A stretch of DNA of 5,579 nt. Origin: Bacteroidota bacterium (GTDB taxonomy: Bacteria; Bacteroidota; Bacteroidia; Chitinophagales; Chitinophagaceae). The notes beneath the pieces are model-generated. The model made no database searches. It was not told where the DNA came from and saw nothing but the letters and a program-made list of their open reading frames with translations. Made by a program: the position numbers and the translations under genes. Location of the stretch: the NCBI GenBank assembly GCA_023409675.1, contig JAEYRC010000384.1, positions 1 through 5,579 on the forward strand, given 5' to 3'. This document shows, one piece after another, positions 1 to 5,579 of the stretch; the stretch's first letter is position 1; every line of letters begins with the position of its first letter.

Positions 1-1277
1 CGTAATTCCTGTTCGGTCTGCTGACTGCCGGCCTGTTTCATTTCATCCAGCACGGTATTGTTAACGTCCAGCGACTCAAGCTGATGCTGTGCATAAAAGC
101 TTTCTTCCACATTATGCCCCCAGATTCGTTCTCCTTCATAGGTTTCTACGCCGGCAATGATGCGCAGCAGAGTAGACTTTCCCTTACCATTGGCGCCAAT
201 CAGGGCAATTTTATCGCCCCGGTTGATTTCCGCTGAGGCGTTTTCAACAATATTGATATCGCCGTATTTTTTGCTGACATTCTTCAGCGACACCAGGGTT
301 CGCCCCGGAGTTTTATCGATTCTGAAATTGATGCGTATATCCGGCCTTTCGATCGCCACATCCTCTATACGGTCGAGGCGGTCGAGCCGCTTCATAGCAC
401 TCTGCGCAGCGGCTGCCTTACTCGCTTTGGCCTTGAAGCGTTCAATAAACCGTTCCTGCTGCTTGATAAAATCCTGCTGGTTCTCATAAGCCCGTTGCTG
501 AAGTTCTACACGCAATTCCTTTTCCGATTCGTAATAAGAATAATTCCCATTATAGATATGCAACTCGCGCTGGTACAATTCAACGATCTTGGTGACCATC
601 CTGTTCAGGAAATATTTATCATGGCTTACGATAACTACAGAACCCTGGTAATGGGAGAGGTATTTTTCCAGCCATTCAATAGAGGGCAGGTCGAGGTGGT
701 TGGTAGGTTCATCGAGCAACAACAGATCAGGTTGCTGCAGGATCATCTTGGCCAGCAGCACGCGCATGCGCCATCCTCCGCTGAATTCGCGGAAGGGCCT
801 GCTGAGGTCTGAATTACTGAAACCCAGACCCTGCAACACTTCTTCCGTTTTATGGTGAATAGAATATCCATCGAGGGTATCCATTTCGTGCAGCATATCG
901 GTATATTGGTTCAGCAACTGATGCTGCCGGTCGGAATCAGGAACGGCCAGTTCCAGTTCTTTTCCAATCGCTTCAATGTCGCGCTCGAGGGTTAACACCC
1001 GCTCAAAAGCGCCAAGGGCCACCTGAAGAATAGAGTCACCGGTATCGAAGCTTAGCAGGTCCTGGTGCAGATAGCCGATGGTGGTAGACCGGCTGCGTTC
1101 CACCGTACCTTCCGAAGGCATATACTGGCCAACGAAAAGTTTCAGCAGGGTTGATTTTCCCGTACCGTTATAACCGATCAGGCCGATACGTTCATTAGGC
1201 TGAATATGCCAGGTGGCATTCTGCACAATCACTCTTGCCCCGAATTCAAATGTAACATTGGTCAATCCCGCTAACAT
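1..1277 (-). CDS. ABC-F family ATPase, C-terminus cut by the window edge
   Basis: Soluble tandem-ATPase protein of the ABC-F group, whose members bind the ribosomal E site and act in translation rather than transport. The first 425 residues are visible. NBD1 has Walker A GYNGTGKS (35-42), a Q-loop glutamine in GYLHQD (Q72), a signature SGGW (166-169, in the context FSGGWRMR), and Walker B LLLLDEPTNHLD with catalytic Glu190. A charged, probably helical linker rich in Lys, Arg, Glu and Gln follows at about 247-305; this is the interdomain arm typical of ABC-F. NBD2 starts near 318 with Walker A GANGKGKS (361-368) and Q-loop YAQHQ; its signature and Walker B lie beyond position 1. No membrane segments are seen. 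The GGWRMR signature recalls the YheS/ABCF3 branch, but the subgroup is not certain. The start ATG is at 1277-1275, with a -7 element 36 bases upstream and no Shine-Dalgarno. A resistance-type ABC-F cannot be excluded, but the gene looks like a housekeeping one. Confidence 0.95.
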   Translation of the reverse strand, partial: MLAGLTNVTFEFGARVIVQNATWHIQPNERIGLIGYNGTGKSTLLKLFVGQYMPSEGTVERSRSTTIGYLHQDLLSFDTGDSILQVALGAFERVLTLERDIEAIGKELELAVPDSDRQHQLLNQYTDMLHEMDTLDGYSIHHKTEEVLQGLGFSNSDLSRPFREFSGGWRMRVLLAKMILQQPDLLLLDEPTNHLDLPSIEWLEKYLSHYQGSVVIVSHDKYFLNRMVTKIVELYQRELHIYNGNYSYYESEKELRVELQQRAYENQQDFIKQQERFIERFKAKASKAAAAQSAMKRLDRLDRIEDVAIERPDIRINFRIDKTPGRTLVSLKNVSKKYGDINIVENASAEINRGDKIALIGANGKGKSTLLRIIAGVETYEGERIWGHNVEESFYAQHQLESLDVNNTVLDEMKQAGSQQTEQEL

Positions 1278-1312
1278 AACTTCAAAACCTTTATTTTAAA
1301 TTAAACGCGCTG

Positions 1313-1320
1313 CAAAAGTA
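1313..1320 (-). promoter_or_regulatory. Bacteroidota-type -7 element for the ABC-F gene
   Basis: Read on the minus strand this is TACTTTTG, an exact match to the Bacteroidota consensus TAnnTTTG. It ends 35 bases before the ABC-F start codon, which leaves a short leader. No convincing TTTG-like -33 element is seen at the expected 19-21 base spacing, so the call rests on the -7 match and position. Confidence 0.5.
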
Positions 1321-1350
1321 GTACAATCACGGCGGATGCGTTTAAACTGT

Positions 1351-1358
1351 TACCTTTG
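1351..1358 (+). promoter_or_regulatory. Bacteroidota-type -7 element for the DUF3347-receptor unit
   Basis: TACCTTTG matches TAnnTTTG exactly and lies 58 bases before the ATG at 1417. A good -33 TTTG is not seen at the expected spacing. It would drive the DUF3347 gene and, since no second promoter is visible before position 2069, probably the receptor too. The element faces away from the ABC-F promoter about 30 bases to its left, so the two units share one compact divergent control region. Confidence 0.45.
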
Positions 1359-1416
1359 AACCGCCAAAGAAGCTTTAAAATTGAACTAATTCATAAACAC
1401 TAACCTGGTTTGACTG

Positions 1417-2016
1417 ATGAGAAAACTTGTTTTAGCGCTACTGGCCATTATCATTATTGGTGCAGGAGTATTTTTCTTTTTTTTCAATGATGATAAGAAA
1501 GAAGGTGCCGGCAAAGAACTTCAGGCACTGGCCATTAGCGAAGAAAATTCGGCTTTCAATGCTTCCTTTACCCCGATGCTCAACGCATATTATGCCATGA
1601 AAGACGCATTTGTTGCTGCCGATACTGCCCAGATCAACCTGTCGGCACTGGACCTCATACAAAAAACCGAATCTCTGAATGTTGAAGAGATCCGTGGCGA
1701 CAGTTCCGGACTGATTCGTGAAACGGCCGGTCATTTTGCCGCTACCATTATTGGCAGTGCCCGGGGAATAATGGGTGAACAGGATATTGAAGAAAAACGG
1801 AGGGAACTGGAAATCATATCCGACGCGCTCTGGAGCCTGTCGCGTACGGTTAAATATGACGGCCAGAAAATCTACTACCAGTTCTGTCCAATGGCTTTCG
1901 ACGATAAAGGTGCCTATTGGCTGAGTTCAAGCAGCGCCATCCGAAATCCTTATTTTGGCGATAAAATGCTCACCTGCGGAACCGTGCAGGATTCCATCGA
2001 TTACAGTGTTCGCTGA
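1417..2016 (+). CDS. DUF3347 domain protein, membrane-anchored or secreted
   Basis: A 199-residue protein. Residues 1-23 are MRK followed by an uninterrupted hydrophobic stretch ending in five Phe: a signal peptide or, lacking a clear cleavage site, a single N-terminal anchor that leaves the rest in the periplasm. A largely helical middle region (about 48-145) leads to a compact C-terminal motif: YYQFCPM (153-159), GAYWLS (165-170), IRNPYFG (175-181) and MLTCG (184-188). This pattern, with Cys157, Met159, Met184 and Cys187, is characteristic of DUF3347 (PF11827 as I recall). That domain also occurs fused to CusB-like efflux adaptors, which suggests metal binding, but no reaction is established. 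The start is supported by the signal directly after ATG and by the -7 element at 1351. The receptor gene follows after 52 bases on the same strand. A run of eight T (1477-1484) lies inside the anchor codons. Confidence 0.88.
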   Translation: MRKLVLALLAIIIIGAGVFFFFFNDDKKEGAGKELQALAISEENSAFNASFTPMLNAYYAMKDAFVAADTAQINLSALDLIQKTESLNVEEIRGDSSGLIRETAGHFAATIIGSARGIMGEQDIEEKRRELEIISDALWSLSRTVKYDGQKIYYQFCPMAFDDKGAYWLSSSSAIRNPYFGDKMLTCGTVQDSIDYSVR

Positions 2017-2021
2017 TGATG

Positions 2022-2039
2022 TTTCGGATATTTCCGAAA
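2022..2039 (+). other. Intercistronic hairpin between the DUF3347 and receptor genes
   Basis: A perfect 7-base inverted repeat, TTTCGGA / TCCGAAA, encloses a four-base TATT loop in the 52-base gap, 6 bases after the upstream stop codon. No T-run follows, so it is not a standard rho-independent terminator. It could tune transcript stability or read-through between the two genes, or it could be chance. Confidence 0.3.
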
Positions 2040-2068
2040 AACTGTCAACGTTGTTCTCAACCCGGCAC

Positions 2069-4426
2069 ATGAAGAAGAATCGTTTCTGGCTGTTTATCAC
2101 CCTTATACTGTTTTGTGGCAGCGCGCTGGCGCAGCAAAGACATACTCTGAGCGGGTATATCCGCGATTCTTTATCGGGTGAAACCCTGATCGGCGCAACC
2201 ATTTCCCTCGACAATGCAGCCAAAGGCGTACAGAGTAACCAATATGGATTCTATTCACTTACCCTGCCACAGGGCACCTACCGGCTTAGTATTTCTTTCG
2301 CGGGGTATGAACGGGTGTTAACCAGCCTTGATTTGTCGGGAGATACCACAATCGATTTTAATCTGCTGCCTTCAGATTTGATGGAAGAAGTTGTGGTAAG
2401 TTCCGGACGACGCGATATCAATGTTCGGCAGGCACAAATGGGCCGGATAGATTTATCGGTATCGCAGATTAAGGGCGTTCCGGTAGTCATGGGTGAGACT
2501 GATGTTTTGAAAACACTTCAGTTGATGCCCGGGGTAGGCAATGCTGGTGAAGGCAATACAGGATTATACATCCGGGGCGGGGGGCCTGATCAGAACCTGA
2601 TTATGCTCGATGATGCTGTGGTGTACAACACCGGGCACCTGTTTGGATTCTTTTCCATCTTCAATGGTGATGCCATTAAGAATATTTCCCTCATCAAAGG
2701 AGGTATGCCCGCCCAGTATGGCGGTCGCCTGTCTTCGGTGCTGGATGTAGCGATGAAAGACGGCAATATGAAAAACCTGGAAGGCGAGGGCGGTATCGGA
2801 CTCATTGCCTCGAGGATTTCGCTTCAGGGTCCGCTGGTTAAAGACAAGGCATCCTTTATGGTATCGGCGAGAAGAACCTATATTGATGTGCTGATAAAAC
2901 CCTTTATCGGGAAAGAAAGTAATTTCAATGGCTCCGGATATTATTTCTATGACCTCAACACCAAATTCAATTACCGTTTCTCCGATAAAGACCGCATCTA
3001 CCTCAGCGGATATTTCGGGCGCGACGTTTTCAGCTTTAACAACCGCGAACGTGCATTCAGAGCGGATATCCCCTGGGGGAATTCCACCGCTACACTACGG
3101 TGGAATCACGTGTTCAATAACAAACTCTTCTCCAATACCACGGTTGTTTATAACGATTACGATTTCGCTTTCGGCGCCGCGCAGAAAGATTTTCAGCTAA
3201 ACCTGTCTTCAGGAATCCGTGACTGGAACGCTAAAGTGGATTTTGATTATTTCGCTTCACCCACTCATAAAATAAAATTCGGCGGACTGTTTACGTACCA
3301 TAAGTTTATCCCGAATATTCTAACCGGTAACCAGGGAGAAACAACTTTCGATCCAAATTCTGATATGCAGAAATATGCACTCGAAGCAGCCGCCTATGTT
3401 CAGGACGACTGGGACATCAGCGACCGCCTGGCGTTGAATGCGGGCGTCCGGTACAGCCGCTTCAGCCAGATCGGTCCTTATACGGTGTTTGAAACTGATG
3501 ACGCGGGTAACGCGATTGACAGTACACACTATGCTTCCGGTAAACAAATCCGGTCCTATGGCGGTCTGGAGCCACGGGTAACCTTACGGTACGCCCTAAC
3601 CGATCATAGTTCCTTTAAGGCTTCTGCATCCCGTAACCTTCAATATATTCACCTGGTAAGCAATTCCGGAACCACGCTGCCCACCGATCTTTGGGTACCC
3701 AGTACGTACCGGGTGAAACCGCAGATCAGCTGGCAGTATGCTGCCGGCTATTTTCACAATTTTAACAACAACCAGTTCGAAAGTTCAGTGGAAGTATATT
3801 ATAAAGATATGCAGAACCAGATCGAATACCGGGAAGGTTATACGCCCTCGTTAAAAGATCCTGAAGAAGAATTCGTATTTGGCCGAGGGTGGAGTTACGG
3901 AACGGAACTGTTTATTAATAAAACAAAGGGAAAACTAACCGGGTGGATTGGCTATACCTTATCATGGACCTGGCGAAAATTTCCGGATCTGAATGAAGGA
4001 ATGAAATACCCGGCAAAGTACGACCGGCGCCACGATCTTTCCGTGGTCGGCATGTATGAGATCAATAAAAAATGGTCGGTATCTTCGGTATTCGTCTACG
4101 CTACCGGTAATGCATCCACGCTACCCGAGCGGTTTTATTTCATCAATGGAAATCTCACGCAGGAATATGGCCAGCTCAACCAGTTCCGGCTACCTGCCTA
4201 TCACCGGCTTGATCTTTCCGCAACATTAACACCAACGCCCAAGCCGGGTAAAAAACTGAGAACCAGTTGGGTCTTCAGTGTTTACAACAGCTACAGCCGG
4301 TTAAATCCGTATTTTATCTACTTCGATCAGGAAGGCAATCCGGCGAACGGCACACTTGAAGTTCAGGCCAGGCAGGTATCCCTCTTTCCAATCATTCCTT
4401 CAGTAACCTGGAACTTTAAATTCTGA
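2069..4426 (+). CDS. TonB-dependent outer-membrane receptor with CarboxypepD_reg-like domain
   Basis: A 785-residue receptor that would take a ligand across the outer membrane using TonB-ExbBD energy. Residues 1-21 form a signal peptide (MKKN, hydrophobic core, cleavage at ALA/QQ). A beta-sandwich of the carboxypeptidase regulatory-like family spans about 24-100 (LSGYIRDSLSGETLIGATI, NQYGFYSLTLPQGTYRLSIS). EEVVV at 106-110 is a TonB-box-like motif. The plug covers about 125-230, with DVLKTLQLMPGV, YIRGGGPDQNLIMLDD and GGMPAQYGGRLSSVLDV. The remainder is an aromatic-rich strand pattern, as expected of a 22-strand barrel, ending in terminal Phe (SVTWNFKF). It is shorter than SusC proteins (about 1000 residues) and no SusD partner is nearby, so glycan uptake is not indicated; the substrate is unknown. 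The reading frame stays open upstream to an ATG at 1955, but 2069 is chosen because the signal peptide begins there and the extension would overlap the DUF3347 gene. Confidence 0.95.
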   Translation: MKKNRFWLFITLILFCGSALAQQRHTLSGYIRDSLSGETLIGATISLDNAAKGVQSNQYGFYSLTLPQGTYRLSISFAGYERVLTSLDLSGDTTIDFNLLPSDLMEEVVVSSGRRDINVRQAQMGRIDLSVSQIKGVPVVMGETDVLKTLQLMPGVGNAGEGNTGLYIRGGGPDQNLIMLDDAVVYNTGHLFGFFSIFNGDAIKNISLIKGGMPAQYGGRLSSVLDVAMKDGNMKNLEGEGGIGLIASRISLQGPLVKDKASFMVSARRTYIDVLIKPFIGKESNFNGSGYYFYDLNTKFNYRFSDKDRIYLSGYFGRDVFSFNNRERAFRADIPWGNSTATLRWNHVFNNKLFSNTTVVYNDYDFAFGAAQKDFQLNLSSGIRDWNAKVDFDYFASPTHKIKFGGLFTYHKFIPNILTGNQGETTFDPNSDMQKYALEAAAYVQDDWDISDRLALNAGVRYSRFSQIGPYTVFETDDAGNAIDSTHYASGKQIRSYGGLEPRVTLRYALTDHSSFKASASRNLQYIHLVSNSGTTLPTDLWVPSTYRVKPQISWQYAAGYFHNFNNNQFESSVEVYYKDMQNQIEYREGYTPSLKDPEEEFVFGRGWSYGTELFINKTKGKLTGWIGYTLSWTWRKFPDLNEGMKYPAKYDRRHDLSVVGMYEINKKWSVSSVFVYATGNASTLPERFYFINGNLTQEYGQLNQFRLPAYHRLDLSATLTPTPKPGKKLRTSWVFSVYNSYSRLNPYFIYFDQEGNPANGTLEVQARQVSLFPIIPSVTWNFKF

Positions 4427-4473
4427 GTTTTATTTTTCAAGTTCAACTTGTAATTCCTGCATTAAAATTGAAT

Positions 4474-4538
4474 TGCAATGCGATGACATGGGATGTAACT
4501 AGTTCTGGATTACTTCCAGCCAAGCCCTCGCAATGACG
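4474..4538 (-). repeat. Degenerate CGTCATTGCGAG-type dispersed repeat, copy 1
   Basis: On the minus strand, 4538-4507 begins CGTCATTGCGAGG, continues GCTTGGCTGGAAG and ends TAATCC. This has the layout of the short dispersed repeat CGTCATTGCGAGG...GAAGCAATCC that I recall from many bacterial genomes, including Bacteroidota. The next bases contain AACTAGTT (4497-4504), a palindrome that would sit at the centre of a two-armed element. The other arm (4474-4496) is shortened and poorly matched, keeping TGCAATGCGATGAC. Family membership is from memory, not a search. Confidence 0.55.
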
Positions 4539-4545
4539 TAAAACG

Positions 4546-4562
4546 GTAATATTGAATATTAC
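4546..4562. repeat. Perfect 17-base palindrome GTAATATT-G-AATATTAC
   Basis: Two 8-base arms are exact reverse complements around a single G. The one-base centre makes an RNA hairpin with full pairing impossible, so it reads more like a DNA site or repeat-end relic. It lies between the two repeat remnants. There is no gene start nearby for an operator to control, and AT-rich palindromes can occur by chance. Confidence 0.4.
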
Positions 4563-4587
4563 TGTGCTTTATTGCAGATAATTTCAT

Positions 4588-4640
4588 CACTGCAGACCGA
4601 AGCAGAAACAATCTATAATACAATGCAATGCGGTGACGAA
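4588..4640 (+). repeat. More decayed repeat remnant, copy 2
   Basis: CATCACTGCAGA followed by CGAAGCAGAAACAATCT resembles the CGTCATTGCGAG...CGAAGCAATCT layout with several substitutions and a small insertion. It ends with TGCAATGCGGTGAC (4624-4637), which matches 13 of 14 bases with TGCAATGCGATGAC at 4474-4487 in copy 1. The shared 14-mer in the same orientation supports a common origin, but the copy is too degraded for firm boundaries. Confidence 0.35.
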
Positions 4641-4676
4641 GAAAAAAAGACTGGTTAAAATGTAACAATCAAAACA

Positions 4677-4704
4677 GAAAAAGGCCGGAACACTGTCCCG
4701 GCCT
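4677..4704 (-). terminator. Rho-independent terminator of the barrel-protein gene
   Basis: Read on the minus strand, AGGCCGG (4704-4698) pairs with CCGGCCT (4688-4682) across a 9-base loop, and the stem runs into TTTTT. The GC-rich 7-base stem and T-run lie 29 bases past the TAA at 4735-4733. No T-run follows on the plus strand, so it is not a clear terminator for the convergent receptor transcript, though the hairpin may still slow it. Confidence 0.85.
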
Positions 4705-4732
4705 GAATTCATTGCGTTGTGGTGAACATAAA

Positions 4733-5344
4733 TTATTCAACATATTTTCCAATACCCACTGCAAGTCCAACATTGAATTGCAGGTTTCTGTTACGGTGCT
4801 TTGCAGCCGCCTCAGAAACATCGGAAAGACCATGGTAATAACCGGCATCAAGTGTAAGCCAGGTGTTGCTTACCAGGCGCGTATGTACCCCGGCGGCAGT
4901 TTGAATACCCAGGTCCAGACCTTTGTAAATATCTTTGATATCCCCGGCTTCTACATCATTGACCATACGTTTTCCACCTACAAGAAAACCAAATGAAGGG
5001 CCAATGGAGATTTTAGGACGTACACGATCGCCATAATTATTAAAGAAATAATAGGCATTAATAGGAACCCGGACATAATTCAGACGGGTAGTATATTCCG
5101 CATTGTTGAGATCTTTTTTACCTCCTTCAATGGAATATTTTAAATCGGTACCGATACCAAAATGCTCTGTAGCACTATAGATAAGGGAAACACCGAAATT
5201 TCCGGCGGGCTGGTATTTACTTTTACCTTCACCACTCGTCCAGGTATGACCGAAACCTGCATTTGGTCCGAATGATACATTCAGCTGGGCCGATAAAGAC
5301 ATCACCACAAATAACGCAAGACCTGTTAAACATAACTTCTTCAT
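4733..5344 (-). CDS. Outer-membrane beta-barrel protein (OMP_b-brl_2-like)
   Basis: A 203-residue secreted protein. Residues 1-20 (MKKLCLTGLA, hydrophobic core, SLSA/Q) form a signal peptide. The mature part alternates polar and hydrophobic residues with many Gly and aromatic residues, as in 8-stranded barrels of the porin-like PF13568 type. Recognisable strands are GNFGVSLIYSAT (48-59), HFGIGTDLKYSIEGG (61-75), LNYVRVPINAYYFF (88-101), RPKISIGPSFGFLVGG (109-124) and NLQFNVGLAVGIG (187-199). The strand around YVRVPINAYYFF before the RPKISIGPSFG strand is the typical landmark of the family. No ligand or enzymatic role can be inferred; it may be structural or stress-related. The start at 5344 is preferred over an in-frame ATG at 5365 because the signal peptide begins MKK there. 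It has its own promoter and terminator, so it is probably monocistronic. Confidence 0.88.
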   Translation of the reverse strand: MKKLCLTGLALFVVMSLSAQLNVSFGPNAGFGHTWTSGEGKSKYQPAGNFGVSLIYSATEHFGIGTDLKYSIEGGKKDLNNAEYTTRLNYVRVPINAYYFFNNYGDRVRPKISIGPSFGFLVGGKRMVNDVEAGDIKDIYKGLDLGIQTAAGVHTRLVSNTWLTLDAGYYHGLSDVSEAAAKHRNRNLQFNVGLAVGIGKYVE

Positions 5345-5403
5345 AAACGTAATTTTTAAAATCAATTTTCAGTATCAGGTAAAAAATTACGCCACAAGCT
5401 TAT

Positions 5404-5435
5404 TAAAGATAGCTATACTGTTAAAAATCAGCCAA
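5404..5435 (-). promoter_or_regulatory. Candidate promoter of the barrel-protein gene
   Basis: On the minus strand a -33-like TTGG (5435-5432) is followed after 20 bases by TATCTTTA (5411-5404), which matches the Bacteroidota -7 consensus TAnnTTTG except for the last base. The spacing fits the usual 19-21 bases. The -7 box ends 59 bases before the start codon at 5344. Confidence 0.45.
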
Positions 5436-5441
5436 TTGAGT

Positions 5442-5470
5442 ATTAAGTTCTACAATTATTGGTACTTAAT
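5442..5470. repeat. 7-base inverted repeat overlapping the stop of the upstream gene
   Basis: ATTAAGT (5442-5448) and ACTTAAT (5464-5470) are exact reverse complements with a 15-base spacer, and the right arm covers the TAA of the minus-strand partial gene. On the minus strand no T-run follows, and the stem is AT-rich, so terminator function for that gene is doubtful. It could be a weak transcript-end structure or chance. Confidence 0.25.
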
Positions 5471-5579
5471 TTTCATCGTACCTGAAGCGAACCACCGCGG
5501 TTTTTTCCTTTGTACTGACGATGCGCAGTTCATACCGTTTTTTTCCGGAACTTATTACCATGAGTGAGGTGTTCGGAGG
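5466..5579 (-). CDS. C-terminal end of an unrecognised protein (37 codons visible)
   Basis: The frame is open from the right window edge to TAA at 5468-5466, and it is too short to stand out as a complete gene. The visible tail contains SSGKKRYELRIVSTKEKTAV followed by VRFRYDEN. Alternating charged and hydrophobic residues suggest two terminal beta strands. Base use looks coding-like, and the strand agrees with the next gene downstream, whose start is 121 bases on. I do not recognise the family and assign no function. Confidence 0.55.
   Translation of the reverse strand, partial: PPNTSLMVISSGKKRYELRIVSTKEKTAVVRFRYDEN

Larger units (their letters stand above)
4427..4732. other. Gene-free convergent region with repeat remnants
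   Basis: This stretch of about 306 bases separates the receptor from the convergent minus-strand barrel gene. I find no plausible coding region or RNA gene. It contains decayed copies of a short dispersed repeat (4474-4538 and about 4588-4640), a perfect AT-rich palindrome (4546-4562), and the minus-strand terminator (4677-4704). No convincing plus-strand terminator for the receptor is visible; the small CAAGTTCAACTTG inverted repeat at 4438-4450 has a weak stem and no following T-run. Confidence 0.75.

Noticed and set aside
157..812. Two plus-strand open frames (157-489 and 495-812)
   Set aside because: They lie opposite the ABC-F gene, whose Walker, Q-loop and signature motifs are intact on the minus strand; the plus frames show no family features.
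1955..2068. N-terminal extension of the receptor from the ATG at 1955
   Set aside because: It overlaps the conserved C-terminal motif of the DUF3347 gene in another frame and would bury the signal peptide that starts at 2069.
2069..4426. SusC-type polysaccharide utilisation receptor
   Set aside because: At 785 residues it is shorter than SusC proteins, and no SusD, glycoside hydrolase or sigma/anti-sigma gene is in the window.
4438..4450. CAAGTTCAACTTG inverted repeat as a terminator for the receptor
   Set aside because: At most five base pairs with a three-base loop, AT-rich, and no T-run after it on the plus strand.
4712..4996. Plus-strand open frame opposite the barrel-protein gene
   Set aside because: The minus-strand frame has a signal peptide, barrel strands, promoter and terminator; the plus frame has none of these.
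5560..5579. Possible plus-strand gene start ATGAGTGAGGTG at the right edge
   Set aside because: Only six codons are visible and the minus-strand frame through the same bases reads as a coherent protein tail.

Overview
The window looks like chromosomal DNA from a Bacteroidota bacterium. Supporting signs are TAnnTTTG-type -7 promoter elements, no Shine-Dalgarno sequences before the starts, a TonB-dependent receptor with an N-terminal carboxypeptidase-regulatory-like domain, a DUF3347 protein, and a small OMP_b-brl_2-type barrel protein. A Chitinophagaceae-like host is a guess from general protein style only.

Layout, left to right. Positions 1-1277, minus strand: first 425 residues of an ABC-F ATPase whose C-terminus lies beyond the left edge. 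Positions 1278-1416: divergent promoter region with one -7 element facing each way. Positions 1417-2016, plus: DUF3347 protein with an N-terminal membrane anchor or signal. Positions 2069-4426, plus: TonB-dependent receptor of 785 residues, probably co-transcribed with the DUF3347 gene because only 52 bases separate them. Positions 4427-4732: a gene-free convergent region holding decayed copies of what looks like the dispersed CGTCATTGCGAG-type repeat, a perfect AT-rich palindrome, and a rho-independent terminator for the next gene. Positions 4733-5344, minus: secreted outer-membrane beta-barrel protein with its own promoter. Positions 5466-5579, minus: the last 37 codons of an unrecognised protein.

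How the genes may work together. The ABC-F protein is a cytosolic translation factor and is probably unrelated to its neighbours. The DUF3347 protein, with a Cys/Met C-terminal motif of the kind linked to metal handling, and the receptor could form a two-gene envelope unit: an outer-membrane importer plus a periplasm-facing partner. That pairing is inferred from spacing and strand alone, and the receptor substrate cannot be read from the sequence. The small barrel protein is a separate unit. I see no clear new system; the most interesting items are the DUF3347-receptor pair and the repeat remnants at 4474-4640.
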